Origin: Vibrio rotiferianus CAIM 577 = LMG 21460 | GTDB lineage: Bacteria > Pseudomonadota > Gammaproteobacteria > Enterobacterales > Vibrionaceae | Reading direction: 5' to 3' | NCBI RefSeq assembly: GCF_002741985.1 | Contig: NZ_APHW01000111.1 | Span: forward strand, 1-64,000 | Length of the DNA: 64,000 nt | Shown: positions 25,775 through 34,812 of the stretch, one piece after another | Layout: each line of letters opens with the position of its first letter | How positions within the stretch are numbered: position 1 is the first letter of the stretch | The notes under the pieces: model-generated | What the model saw: the letters and a program-made list of their open reading frames with translations, nothing else | Databases searched by the model: none | Told to the model about the DNA's origin: nothing | Made by a program: the position numbers and the translations under genes

Positions 25775-26906
25775 GTGCACCGTGCGCTCCAAACGTCATC
25801 ACATATTGCAGTGTGAATACGTTGTCTGTTTCGCTGTCTTGGTTATCAATGCGAGAGTATTGCGCACGGATAGTACCGAAGTGAGACGAATCCCATGCGA
25901 TCATAGCATCCATCTCTTTATCGTTTAGTGCCGTGAAATGCATGTGGTCACCGTGTGCGTGGCCGTCGTAGCTTTCTGCTTCACCGTAACGCAGGCCTGC
26001 TGACCAGCTTGGATTAAAGCGGTAAACACCGGATACGTAGTATGCGGTAAGGTTGTCTGGAGATTCCGCGTCATCTTTGAACTTGCTGTCTACCACACCG
26101 TCAAGCAACATGTATTCTGCAGATAGCGTGAAGTTGCTGTACTTGTAGTTACCATCTGGTGCCCATTTCCATACAAAGTCAGCGCCGTAAAGGTTCTCAC
26201 CCGTTACTGCTGCTGCATGGCTATGGTCGTGACCATGCTCTTCTTCATGGCCGTGGTCGTGATCTTCGAACTCTTTCACTTTGCCATTTTTGTTGTACAA
26301 GTAGCTCAAGCCAAACTGCCAACTCGATGATTCAGAGAAATCACTGCCTAGCTTCAGCGTCGTCGTGTAAACGCCAACTTCAGAGCCATCTTCAACTGAA
26401 GACATCTTGCTACCGCTTAGCGCCTCAGCACCAAACTTTACGTATAGATCCGTTGGCAACACGATGTTTGCGCGAACACCATCATCGTAATAATGCGAAC
26501 CTAAGAACGTGCGGTAAGCGATTGGGCGCTCAACAAAGCTGTCGGTATGCATGTGTTGATTGTTCAGGTAACCAAAGTCAGACAGGAATCGACCAGCACG
26601 CACATTCAAACCATAAGGAAGTGCGAGTGTTTCGATGAATGCCTCTTCCAAAACAAACTCTGTCTCATCACCATGGCTTTCTAGTACTGCCGTCAGTGCA
26701 CCATGAAACTTGTCATCAATGTTTGCTGACATATTTAATTCAGTATGACCAAGACCAAAACCCTCTTCGCGCTCTGAGTTATGACGCTGTCCATCTTGAT
26801 AGTAACCGTCTAGTACCACTCCAATCTGAGGATTCGAAAGTGTATCTGCAAACACTGGGGAGACAAACAAACTACCAACCGCTAGAGAGACCAATTTTTT
26901 ATTCAC
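25764..26906 (-). CDS. Zinc-operon outer membrane protein with His-rich loop
   Basis: 380-aa protein from GTG 26906, chosen because AAGGA lies 8 bases upstream and VNKKLVSLAVGSLFVSPVFA is a clean signal peptide. The mature part is a predicted beta barrel (alternating strands such as FTLSAEYMLLDG, WSAGLRYGEA) ending in Phe. A histidine-rich insert, DHDHGHEEEHGHDHSH, about residues 220-235, and a second short one near the C-terminus (DGHAHGDHMH) suggest metal capture at the surface or in the periplasm. It is not a TonB receptor: no plug or TonB box seen. First gene of a three-gene Zur-type operon. Confidence 0.82.
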   Translation of the reverse strand: MNKKLVSLAVGSLFVSPVFADTLSNPQIGVVLDGYYQDGQRHNSEREEGFGLGHTELNMSANIDDKFHGALTAVLESHGDETEFVLEEAFIETLALPYGLNVRAGRFLSDFGYLNNQHMHTDSFVERPIAYRTFLGSHYYDDGVRANIVLPTDLYVKFGAEALSGSKMSSVEDGSEVGVYTTTLKLGSDFSESSSWQFGLSYLYNKNGKVKEFEDHDHGHEEEHGHDHSHAAAVTGENLYGADFVWKWAPDGNYKYSNFTLSAEYMLLDGVVDSKFKDDAESPDNLTAYYVSGVYRFNPSWSAGLRYGEAESYDGHAHGDHMHFTALNDKEMDAMIAWDSSHFGTIRAQYSRIDNQDSETDNVFTLQYVMTFGAHGAHAF

Positions 26907-26924
26907 TGCATTTTCCTTGTTTAT

Positions 26925-26972
26925 TGTTATGTTATAACGTTTAGATTTGCGCAATGTTATAATATAACAATT
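26925..26972. promoter_or_regulatory. Zur-type operator(s) of zinc operon
   Basis: TGTTATA-A-TATAACA (26955-26969) is a perfect palindrome matching the gammaproteobacterial Zur consensus core (TGTTATANTATAACA). A second, weaker site, ATGTTATAACGT, lies at 26929-26940, nearer the start. Position before metal-transport genes supports zinc repression. The divergent bicupin gene at 27109 may share the site. Confidence 0.85.
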
Positions 26973-27108
26973 CGTATTCAACAAGGATAATGTAAGAAAA
27001 TGTAACAGAAAAATACATTTCCTCTTGTGAAAGCGTTATCTACAATTCATTCAATATCATTATGAATCCCACTTGGACTCACTCTTCATAATCACTCGGT
27101 ATTTCAAT

Positions 27109-27762
27109 ATGTTAAATATGGACTTTTCAAAAAGACTGGTTATCAGAGCCTCTGATCAAGATTGGTTAGCTAGCCCTGCGGCGGGTGTATGGCGCAAACC
27201 ATTAGAGCGAGAAGCGAAAGAGTCAGGACATACCACCAGCTTGGTGAAGTACGAACCAAACTCGAAGTTTGCTACGCACCCTCACCCACGTGGAGAAGAG
27301 ATATTGGTACTTGAGGGCGTATTTTCTGACGAGTATGGGGACTATCCGGCAGGTACTTACCTGCGTAACCCTCCAGGAAGTAAACACGCACCTTTTAGCA
27401 AGAAAGGCTGCGTGCTCTTAGTAAAACTGAACCAGTTTGATCCCAACGATCTTGAAACAGTGCGTATTAACACCAGTCAAGCTGAATGGCTACCAGGGGT
27501 TGGTGGGCTGAAAGTCATGCCACTGCACAATTTTGAGCACGAGCATGTTGCATTGGTAAAGTGGCCAAAAGGTGAAAAGTTTCAACCACACCATCATTTT
27601 GGTGGCGAGGAGATCCTCGTACTATCCGGGGAGTTCAATGATGAGTTTGGTAATTATCCAAAACACACGTGGCTGCGCAGCCCACATATGAGTGAGCACT
27701 TTCCTTTTGTTATTCAAGAAACGGTTATCTGGGTAAAAACAGGGCATCTACCCGTTGGTTAA
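27109..27762 (+). CDS. Bicupin, ChrR-like cupin protein
   Basis: 217 aa with two tandem cupin domains of the anti-ECF sigma ChrR type. Each repeat has a histidine cluster and the same closing pattern: HPHPRGEEILVLEGVFSDEYGDYP then THHF-type HHHFGGEEILVLSGEFNDEFGNYP. These His/Glu residues form the cupin metal site. There is no N-terminal anti-sigma zinc domain, so it is not a full ChrR; a role as a metal-dependent enzyme or sensor is possible. The start (27109 or 27118) is uncertain since no strong ribosome-binding site is seen. It diverges from the zinc operon across the Zur-type boxes. Confidence 0.8.
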   Translation: MLNMDFSKRLVIRASDQDWLASPAAGVWRKPLEREAKESGHTTSLVKYEPNSKFATHPHPRGEEILVLEGVFSDEYGDYPAGTYLRNPPGSKHAPFSKKGCVLLVKLNQFDPNDLETVRINTSQAEWLPGVGGLKVMPLHNFEHEHVALVKWPKGEKFQPHHHFGGEEILVLSGEFNDEFGNYPKHTWLRSPHMSEHFPFVIQETVIWVKTGHLPVG

Positions 27763-27823
27763 AACTCAGAAAAACAAACGGCCCGAATGTTCGAGCCGCC
27801 ATTAATGCAGTACTAGGTTATCA

Positions 27824-28063
27824 CTACACGCTCATAATTTTTGAGTAAAGCCAATCTTTCAGCTCTGAACGGTTGTGTTTGAGTGTGTTCATTTGATGAT
27901 CGTCAATAGGGTTCCCTTGCAATTCGAGTTCTCGGATTTCCTTATCAAGCGTATTGTAATTTTTAGCATTTTCAGCGAAGTCAGCGTCATTCGCCGTAAG
28001 TTGAGTGATTGTATCCAAATGTTCCGGAAATTCATGAGTTAGTGAGTGATTTTCGCCTAACAT
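27824..28063 (-). CDS. DUF465 family protein (YdcH-like)
   Basis: 79-aa small helical protein: HEFPEHLDTITQLTANDADFAENAKNYNTLDKEI, then a second helix ending LKHNRSELKDWLYSKI. The LK-x-x-R-x-x-LKD segment is the DUF465 signature. Family members are cytoplasmic helical hairpins of unknown role. AGGT/GAGG type sequence precedes the start (plus-strand CCTC at 28070-28073). Monocistronic and convergent with the bicupin gene. Confidence 0.82.
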   Translation of the reverse strand: MLGENHSLTHEFPEHLDTITQLTANDADFAENAKNYNTLDKEIRELELQGNPIDDHQMNTLKHNRSELKDWLYSKIMSV

Positions 28064-28313
28064 AAAGACCTCTTTGGCTGAGCGTATTTTTGTTAAAGAA
28101 GCTGCTCATTTATTGAGCAACGCTTATTCATAACCATAGCATTTCATCCGCCATCAAATCGTCGACTTGAGCACATTTTTACTTAACTCGTTCAAACGAC
28201 ATATTCTCATTCTTAATACTGACATTGTCTTGCAACAACCTAGCAATTAAAGAGCGGTTTATTGCTAAATTTCAGCTACATTTAATAAGTTTTGTATTAA
28301 AAAGGAAATACAA

Positions 28314-29348
28314 ATGAACACTCTTAAAATTAGCCTGGTCGGCGCAGCTGTGGTATTTGCACTGGCAGGATGTAACTCAGATAGCAGTTCAGTTAGCGCA
28401 ACTACTCCCGTTACCCTTTCAGTATCAGACGCGCCCATAGATGATGTTTCTGAAGTCGTAGTAACCTACAGCAAAGTGGCGTTTCTTCCTGTTGGTGAAG
28501 GCGAGCCTCAAATCTTCAACGTCTACAAAACTGATGAAGATGGCAACTACGTTGATGAAGAAGGTAATCTTCTTCCGGACGGAGAAGATCCGCTGCCATT
28601 GAGTGTGAACTTACTAGATTTTCAGGGCAGTGATGCTCAGGAGCTCGTTGATAACGAAGTGATTCCTACTGGTAACTACCAACTGTGTGTTTTTGCAAAC
28701 GACGGTGACCACCCTGAATACCCATCTTACGTCGTTGAAGAAGGCACAGGAAACCAAATGCCATTAACGGTAAAGGGTAACGGTAAGTGCCCACAAGGTG
28801 TCGGCGATGAGCCTAATTCTGGCGTACTCTTTTTCAATAACCAATTTGCCGTCAATCCAGACAACAACGATTACGTGGTGGAATTCGATTTACGTCGAGG
28901 CTTAAAAGATGCAACGGGTAAAGACGAAGGTTATACGATTCAAAGAACGTCAATCAGCCTAATCAACACGATTACGACTGGTAACCTTGGTGGCAGCGTT
29001 GATCTCACAACCTACCAAGGCTGCGAAACTGACACGACATCGGGCAACGGTTATGCGCATGCCGTATACCTCTATGAAGGTGATATCGCGCAAGCAAACA
29101 TGGGATCGTTTGCCCCAAGTGAGTCTCAAGCCCCTATCGCTTCTGCGAATGTGACCACAGAAGATGAAGGTGCCACTTATCAATATGAGTTTGGTTACGT
29201 AGAACCTGGCACTTACTCAATTGGTTACACCTGTACCGCTAACGATGACTCGGAAGAAGGCATTGTGGATGGTGAAACATTCAGTATTTATACATCCGAA
29301 AGTGGGTTAAATGTTACTGAAGGTAGCGATACTAACGCAAACCTTTAA
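28314..29348 (+). CDS. DUF4382 domain lipoprotein
   Basis: 344-aa predicted lipoprotein with signal and lipobox LAGC (Cys19). A DUF4382 domain follows: VTLSVSDAPIDDVSEVVVTYSKVAFLP (about 32-58), SVNLLDFQGSDAQELVDNEVIPTGNYQL and a beta-rich carboxyl part. It is strongly acidic, and several Asp/Glu clusters could bind calcium. The family is found on the surface or periplasmic side of marine bacteria; its function is unknown. AGGAAA lies 8 bases before the ATG. Monocistronic, with a terminator at 29382. Confidence 0.82.
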   Translation: MNTLKISLVGAAVVFALAGCNSDSSSVSATTPVTLSVSDAPIDDVSEVVVTYSKVAFLPVGEGEPQIFNVYKTDEDGNYVDEEGNLLPDGEDPLPLSVNLLDFQGSDAQELVDNEVIPTGNYQLCVFANDGDHPEYPSYVVEEGTGNQMPLTVKGNGKCPQGVGDEPNSGVLFFNNQFAVNPDNNDYVVEFDLRRGLKDATGKDEGYTIQRTSISLINTITTGNLGGSVDLTTYQGCETDTTSGNGYAHAVYLYEGDIAQANMGSFAPSESQAPIASANVTTEDEGATYQYEFGYVEPGTYSIGYTCTANDDSEEGIVDGETFSIYTSESGLNVTEGSDTNANL

Positions 29349-29381
29349 GTTTTGAGACTCATTTAAACGTTAAATGAATAA

Positions 29382-29404
29382 CGGGGCTTCGGCCCTATTT
29401 TTTA
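29382..29404 (+). terminator. Terminator of DUF4382 gene
   Basis: GGGGC-TTCG-GCCCT stem-tetraloop followed by a T-rich run, about 35 bp after the stop codon. Confidence 0.75.
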
Positions 29405-29520
29405 TACCCCTCTCGGATTATCAATCATTTCTATAAAGTGTTTCCCTCACTCTCCCAATAGTCGAACGCCAAAGATGCCACTATGATTGTTGCATATCGA
29501 ATTCAAAAGGAATCTCAATT

Positions 29521-30324
29521 ATGCAAAAAATCATCCTGATTACTGGCTCTACAGACGGCATTGGTTTAGAAACAGCAAAGATGTTAGTGGCAGATGGTCA
29601 CCACGTGATCGTACACGGCCGTAGCGAAGCAAAGGTTCAAAACGTAGAGCAAAGCTTGATTGAGATGAACGCTGGCAAAGTGGAAAGCATCGTTGCTGAC
29701 CTATCTTCAGTCAAAGCCGTGAAACAGATGGTTGCGGAAGTGGCAGAACGCTTTGGCAAACTGGATGTGATCATCAATAACGCTGGCGTGTTCGCGACAC
29801 CTAACTCAAGAACTCAAGAAGGTCTCGATGTGCGCTTTGCCGTTAACACCATCGCGCCATACATGCTGACAAAAGAGTTACTTCCACTACTTGGCAACAC
29901 AGGTCGTGTTGTAAACCTATCTTCTGCAGCACAAGCACCAGTGAGCATCGAAGCCTTGATGGGAGACAAACCACTGTCAGACGGTGAAGCTTACGCTCAA
30001 AGTAAGCTGGCACTGACTATGTGGTCACGCGTAATGGGATTGCAGTTGAAAAACGTCGGCCCTATGGTGGTTTCCGTCAATCCAAAATCATTCCTTGGCA
30101 GCAAAATGGTGAAAGACGCTTACGGTATAGCGGGTAATGACATCAGTTTGGGCGCAGACATTCTAATTCGTGCTGCACTATCTGATGAATTTGCTCAAGC
30201 GCATGGTTCGTACTTCGACAACGACATTGAAGCTTTTGCCGCTCCTCATCGTGATGCGTTGAATGACACTAAATCACAACAAGTGGTAGACGCGATTGAA
30301 GCTGTGATTGCTAAACTCGCTTAA
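29521..30324 (+). CDS. Short-chain dehydrogenase/reductase
   Basis: 267-aa NAD(P)-dependent SDR of the light/retinol-dehydrogenase-like group. TGSTDGIG (residues 7-14) binds the cofactor, NNAGVFATPN is the structural motif, NLSSAAQ carries the catalytic Ser and YAQSK the Tyr-Lys pair. AAAAGGAA precedes the ATG. It is transcribed alone with its own terminator; substrate unknown. Confidence 0.87.
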   Translation: MQKIILITGSTDGIGLETAKMLVADGHHVIVHGRSEAKVQNVEQSLIEMNAGKVESIVADLSSVKAVKQMVAEVAERFGKLDVIINNAGVFATPNSRTQEGLDVRFAVNTIAPYMLTKELLPLLGNTGRVVNLSSAAQAPVSIEALMGDKPLSDGEAYAQSKLALTMWSRVMGLQLKNVGPMVVSVNPKSFLGSKMVKDAYGIAGNDISLGADILIRAALSDEFAQAHGSYFDNDIEAFAAPHRDALNDTKSQQVVDAIEAVIAKLA

Positions 30325-30347
30325 TTCCACACGGTTGATTCCTATTA

Positions 30348-30380
30348 AACACCTAGCTTCGGCTGGGTGTTGTTGTTTTT
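30348..30380 (+). terminator. Terminator of SDR gene
   Basis: Stem ACACCTAGC/GCTGGGTGT (one G-U pair) with a TTCG-type loop followed by a T-rich run. Confidence 0.8.
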
Positions 30381-30649
30381 ACGCACTTGTTTCAATGGAA
30401 TGCTTTCTGTGGACTGGCTTCTAGCGTTTCTGTTTCTCACGTTTTTGTCTCGCGCTTAAAAAACTGCCATCATTGTTCATTTTCAATAAAATCTAAAAAC
30501 TCATTCGATATAAAGGCCAATTATCAACAAAGCCGTCTCTTGTTAATCTTCAACCATCGGGAAAAACGCCAGACTCAAACGCGTTCGTTCCCATTATCTT
30601 TCGCGAGTGATGACATCGAATCATCCCGCTTTTAACTGGAGATCCAACT
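30381..30649. other. Upstream region of radical SAM gene
   Basis: Holds an 82-codon open frame (30387-30635), but this lacks a ribosome-binding site and any family-like sequence and is judged non-coding. CTGGAG at 30635-30641 is the ribosome-binding site of the radical SAM gene. Confidence 0.5.
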
Positions 30650-31522
30650 ATGAACTATGAGGGCAAAGTTTACCGACCATGGCCGGAATACCGCAGCATC
30701 TTAATCCAAACCACATTGGGTTGTAGCATCAACACCTGCACGTTTTGCAGCATGTTTGATGACAAACGCTTTAAGGTACGCCCTATTGAAGACGTGTTTA
30801 AAGACATTAAAGAAGCACGCTTGATCTACCCACAGGTAGAGTCGATCTTTTTGATTGATGGTAACGTTATGGCGGCACGTACGGATTACTTGCTTAAGAT
30901 CTTCGACAAACTGCGTTCAACCTTTCCTGAATGCAAAAAGATTTCTCTTTACAGTGGACTGAACGATTTCCGCCGTAAAACCATTGCTGAATTGAAAGAA
31001 CTGAAAGATGCGGGGTTAGATATGGCCTATTCTGGCCTTGAATCTGGCGACCGCGTTGTTCTAGAACGCATTAAAAAACACATGTCACCAGAGCAAGCGA
31101 TTGAAGGCATGGCAATGGCAAAAGAAGCTGGCATTGAAGTATTGCTGTCTTTCATCTTTGGTCTTGGTGGTCGTGAACGTTCAAAAGAACACATTATTGC
31201 GACAACAGACATCTTGAACCAAATCAACCCTGAGCAAATTGCTCCTATGGCACTTGCGATTCAGCCAGGTACGGTGATGGAACAAGAAGTGAAGAACGGC
31301 GAGTTCATTATGCCAACTCAACTCCAAGTGCTTGAGGAAGAGAAATACCTACTCGAAAACTTGAACATTGATACCTTCTACTGGGGCGACCATGGTAACA
31401 ACATCGTTCCACAAAAAGGGTGGCTGTTGGATTCACGCGAAGATTTTCTGAGAAACATCAATCACGCGATTGCATCTAACCCAATGGCAAAAGACAACGT
31501 CATCCAGACTTTCTCTTGGTAG
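30650..31522 (+). CDS. Radical SAM protein, CX4CX2C type
   Basis: 290-aa radical S-adenosylmethionine protein. The [4Fe-4S] cluster cysteines are spaced CSINTCTFC (C-x4-C-x2-C) near residues 25-33, a pattern found in a group of short radical SAM proteins with TxGCxxxxCxFC, not the classical C-x3-C-x2-C. The TIM-barrel continues with SIFLIDGNVM, AYSGLESGD (SAM contact) and LSFIFGLGGRERSKEH. No C-terminal extra domain. GGAG precedes the ATG by nine bases. Reaction unknown; no partner gene is adjacent. Confidence 0.85.
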   Translation: MNYEGKVYRPWPEYRSILIQTTLGCSINTCTFCSMFDDKRFKVRPIEDVFKDIKEARLIYPQVESIFLIDGNVMAARTDYLLKIFDKLRSTFPECKKISLYSGLNDFRRKTIAELKELKDAGLDMAYSGLESGDRVVLERIKKHMSPEQAIEGMAMAKEAGIEVLLSFIFGLGGRERSKEHIIATTDILNQINPEQIAPMALAIQPGTVMEQEVKNGEFIMPTQLQVLEEEKYLLENLNIDTFYWGDHGNNIVPQKGWLLDSREDFLRNINHAIASNPMAKDNVIQTFSW

Positions 31523-31552
31523 TCGTTCTCTTTCCCGCTAGATAAACACAAT

Positions 31553-31584
31553 AAAAAACGCTTTCCGATTGGAAAGCGTTTTTG
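31553..31584. terminator. Bidirectional terminator radical SAM/LysR
   Basis: Stem AAAAACGCTTTCC/GGAAAGCGTTTTT with GATT loop between convergent genes. Confidence 0.9.
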
Positions 31585-31585
31585 T

Positions 31586-32500
31586 TTATTTCTGATAGGT
31601 TGCCAGTTCGGTTTCCCAGTAAGGTGGTTGCCCGTAATACTCGGCAAAGTAATCAATAAAGGCACGAACCTTAGGTGCGATCAAACGTGAGCTAGGGTAA
31701 ACGGCCCAAATGCTGGCGTTCATCACCAATGGATAGTTTTCCAAGATTTCGACCAACTCACCGGCTTGAAGCTGTTTGTAGACACTCCAAATCGAGTTAA
31801 TCGACACACCAAGTCCATCGATACAAGCATCGCGCATCGCATCGCCGTTATCGGTTCTAAAACTGCCCGAAGCGCGCATCGCATAATGACCATCTGGGGT
31901 TTCAAACACCCAGTTGTCCAATCCCATTAGCGTCACGCATTCATGCTCAGCAAGTTCTTGCGGTGTTTTCGGCGTTCCGTGCTTTTCTAAATACTCTGGT
32001 GAAGCGACAATGATGCGACGATCTGGTGCTAGTTTACGTGCCACCAGCGTTGAGTCTTTCAATTCTGCAAGACGAATCGCGACATCGAACCCGCCTTCAA
32101 CCATATCAATGATGGAATCAGAAAAGCGAAAATCCACCGTAAGCTCGGGATAAGCCGCCATAAAGCCTTTGAGCGCCGGCACAAGATGCAAACGCCCAAA
32201 CGACGCTGGAGCCGTTACTCGTAACGTGCCGGTTGGTGCGCTATGACCTACTCCTACCGCACCTCGCGCCGCTTCTACCGTTGCAAGCACTTCTTCAGCG
32301 TGTGGCAAAAATGCCTGACCTTCTTCCGTTAATGAGACCTTACGTGTGGTTCGGTGTACAAGGCGAACGCCTAGCCCTTCCTCCAACTTATTGATGTGGG
32401 CACTGGCAACGGCCGGCGATAATCCAAGCTCTTGTCCTGCCATGCTGATATTGTGCGTTGATGCCAAACGAACGAAAAGCTTGAGATGTTCTATATTCAT
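31586..32500 (-). CDS. LysR-family regulator
   Basis: 304-aa LysR regulator of the CrgA/PtxR-like subgroup. The winged helix-turn-helix lies at about residues 15-35 (HNISMAGQELGLSPAVASAHINKLEEGLGVRL), and the effector domain begins GTLRVTAPASFGRLHLVPAL near residue 92. There is no divergent gene immediately upstream (AraC-type gene follows in the same direction after 105 bp), so its target cannot be guessed from position. Confidence 0.88.
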   Translation of the reverse strand: MNIEHLKLFVRLASTHNISMAGQELGLSPAVASAHINKLEEGLGVRLVHRTTRKVSLTEEGQAFLPHAEEVLATVEAARGAVGVGHSAPTGTLRVTAPASFGRLHLVPALKGFMAAYPELTVDFRFSDSIIDMVEGGFDVAIRLAELKDSTLVARKLAPDRRIIVASPEYLEKHGTPKTPQELAEHECVTLMGLDNWVFETPDGHYAMRASGSFRTDNGDAMRDACIDGLGVSINSIWSVYKQLQAGELVEILENYPLVMNASIWAVYPSSRLIAPKVRAFIDYFAEYYGQPPYWETELATYQK

Positions 32501-32605
32501 TTCATTTTCAACTTATTCTATAAAGTCCGGCGTAAATGTCGGGCATTTTCATCTGACACAATAGTAAAGCATTGAACGTGAAGCAAAGCTTTTTAAGAGA
32601 AATTG

Positions 32606-33475
32606 TTAGAAGAAACTGATAGGCAAGTAGAAATCTAATTCGAACGCTTCTTCATGATTTAAAAAGTGGTTTTGATGATAATGCACATACGCAGGAGTTG
32701 AGCGTTGCTTAAAGCCCGAGTTTGGCAACCATTTCTCCAATACCATGCTGATTTGAGGCAGCAGCTCACCATACACACCAGTCAACCTGAACACCGCATG
32801 TAAGCCACCCGGAATCGTCATCTGGTTAACCACTCCACGATACTTAAGCGGTTTATCAATCGCCATGCACGCCACATAACGACATTTGTCCAACTCAACC
32901 CAAGCCGGATTGGAATGATGCAAACCATATTGCGTAGAGAAGTCTCGGTTCTCTGAATTGGCCCACGCTTTTAACACCAGCCAAGCATTACGAATAGAGC
33001 GGTTGTAGCCTTCATGACGAACATAAGCCGCAAAGCGTTGGGGCACTTCAACAATCTTTGGATCCGGTAAGGTACGCTTCGCGACTCGATGGTAACCCGC
33101 CGCCACTTCTGGATCTTTGAGATACGGTTTTTCAGCGACGTGCAAATCATGCTTGCGCCAAGCACCAGGCGACATATCAAACGTGGATTTAAAGGCACGG
33201 CTGAATGACGACACAGAACTGAAGCCACACTTATTGGCAATCTCTAATACCGACGATTTGGTATCGAACATCAACTGGTTTGCTGCGTATTCCATTCTCG
33301 TGCGACGAATGTATTGATGAATCGACTCCCCTACCACATCTTTAAAAATACGGTGGAAATGCTGCTCAGAATACGCTGCTACATCAGCCAACTCTTTAGC
33401 GGATAATTCTCTGCTAATGTCTTGGTGAATGTAGAACAGTACGTCATTGATTCTGGAAACCTGTTGCTGGCTCAT
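32606..33475 (-). CDS. AraC-family regulator with GyrI-like domain
   Basis: 289 aa. Two N-terminal AraC helix-turn-helix units (LSAKELADVAAYSEQHFHRIFKDVVG, residues ~24-49, and SVLEIANKCGFSSVSSFSRAFKSTFDMSP, ~74-102) are followed by a GyrI/Rob-like small-molecule-binding domain (about 130-289). This order, HTH first, is typical of Rob/SoxS-with-GyrI regulators that sense drugs or other hydrophobic ligands. It diverges from the aminotransferase gene at 33606 across 130 bp and may regulate it. Confidence 0.88.
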   Translation of the reverse strand: MSQQQVSRINDVLFYIHQDISRELSAKELADVAAYSEQHFHRIFKDVVGESIHQYIRRTRMEYAANQLMFDTKSSVLEIANKCGFSSVSSFSRAFKSTFDMSPGAWRKHDLHVAEKPYLKDPEVAAGYHRVAKRTLPDPKIVEVPQRFAAYVRHEGYNRSIRNAWLVLKAWANSENRDFSTQYGLHHSNPAWVELDKCRYVACMAIDKPLKYRGVVNQMTIPGGLHAVFRLTGVYGELLPQISMVLEKWLPNSGFKQRSTPAYVHYHQNHFLNHEEAFELDFYLPISFF

Positions 33476-33605
33476 AATTTAGCGTTTGATTGAAATAGCA
33501 TAAATGGACATGTTTAACAGCATAAATGGACACACTTAAGTTAGCAAATCCCATGTACTATCTTCTGAATAAAACCAAAATTAAAAAATACGAGAAACAC
33601 AACAC

Positions 33606-34754
33606 ATGGAAATCGCACAGTCACTACAACAAGTAAAGTCATCGTACATTCGAGAGATCCTCGCTGCCGCTAGCGATAAAAACGTCATCTCGCTTGCTGG
33701 CGGTTTGCCAGACGAGAAGACCTTCCCAATCGACTTAATGAAGCCGACGCTTGAAAACTTGGCCAACATGCCAGAGGTGTTCCAATATGGCTCAACCGCA
33801 GGCTATGGACCGCTACTTAACTTCCTAAACGGTTACTTCAAGCTTCCTGAAACACACACAGCGATGATCACTACGGGCTCTCAGCAAGGTTTGGATTTGA
33901 TTGCACGCGCTTATGTGAACCCGGGTGACAAAGTGGTAATGGAAGCCCCAAGCTACCTTGGTGCGATGCAGGTGTTTGGCTTGGTTCAAGCAAATATCGT
34001 GACTGTTTCTCAAACTGAGTTCGGTCCAAACCTTGAAGAGCTAGAACAGTGCTTCGCTGAGCAAAAGCCGAAGATGTTCTATGCGGTGCCAGATTTCCAT
34101 AACCCAACAGGCGTATGCTGGGCACTAGAAACGCGTCAAAAGGTTGCAGAGCTTTGTATTCAATACAACGTGGCTTTCATCGAAGATGCGCCGTACCGCG
34201 AACTTCGCTTCTCTGGTGAAGCTTTGCCTTTGGTTTCTGATTTCTGTCCACAGAACTCTATCGTACTGCGTTCATTCTCTAAGATTGCATCACCAGGTCT
34301 TCGTATCGGTGTGGTTACGGGTAAAACTAGCTACCTAGAACCGCTGATTAAAATCAAACAAGGTGCCGATCTGCACTCAAGCGTCCCGATGCAAGCCCTA
34401 CTGCACGGCTTGCTTCAACATGACAACTTCGAAACCCACATCAGCACCATTTGTGAACTGTACAAGTCTCGCTACGATGTGATGTATGCAGAGCTAGAAA
34501 AACAGCTTCCAGCAAGCTGCGTCCTCAAGCCCGTTGATGGCGGTATGTTCGTGTGGGTGGAGATCCCAGAATGCGATACTTTCGAACTGGCAAAATCACT
34601 GCTTGCGAATGGTGTTGCCGTTGTACCGAGCCCAGTGTTCTACCCTGAGGGCTCAGAAGTAAAAGCGGCATTGCGCCTTAACTTTACTAATGCGACACCT
34701 GAAGAATTGAAAGTGGCGGTGACACGCTTAGCAGACGTACTGAAGCAAATCTAA
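33606..34754 (+). CDS. PLP-dependent aminotransferase, class I/II
   Basis: 382-aa fold-type I aminotransferase similar to 2-aminoadipate/aromatic aminotransferases and to the catalytic domain of MocR proteins, but without an N-terminal winged helix. Landmarks: the opening SLAGGLPDEKTFP, TTGSQQGLDLIARAY, the Asn/Asp pair in PDFHNPTG and FIEDAPYRELRF, and the PLP lysine in SFSKIASPGLRIG (near residue 227). The C-terminal Arg in ALRLNF binds the substrate carboxylate. It is monocistronic with a strong terminator. The substrate is uncertain. Confidence 0.87.
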   Translation: MEIAQSLQQVKSSYIREILAAASDKNVISLAGGLPDEKTFPIDLMKPTLENLANMPEVFQYGSTAGYGPLLNFLNGYFKLPETHTAMITTGSQQGLDLIARAYVNPGDKVVMEAPSYLGAMQVFGLVQANIVTVSQTEFGPNLEELEQCFAEQKPKMFYAVPDFHNPTGVCWALETRQKVAELCIQYNVAFIEDAPYRELRFSGEALPLVSDFCPQNSIVLRSFSKIASPGLRIGVVTGKTSYLEPLIKIKQGADLHSSVPMQALLHGLLQHDNFETHISTICELYKSRYDVMYAELEKQLPASCVLKPVDGGMFVWVEIPECDTFELAKSLLANGVAVVPSPVFYPEGSEVKAALRLNFTNATPEELKVAVTRLADVLKQI

Positions 34755-34782
34755 GTGAGTCCCATTCGAAATTATAGCGGTG

Positions 34783-34812
34783 AAAGCAGACGTTAACGTC
34801 TGCTTTTCTTTT
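34783..34812. terminator. Terminator after aminotransferase gene
   Basis: Perfect 12-bp inverted repeat AAAGCAGACGTT/AACGTCTGCTTT followed by TTCTTTT. It sits between convergent genes. Confidence 0.85.

Noticed and set aside
26159..26638. 159-codon frame opposite the zinc-operon outer membrane protein
   Set aside because: Arises from the complement of the His-rich and acidic coding sequence.
30387..30635. 82-codon open frame upstream of the radical SAM gene
   Set aside because: No ribosome-binding site and no family-like sequence; probably chance.
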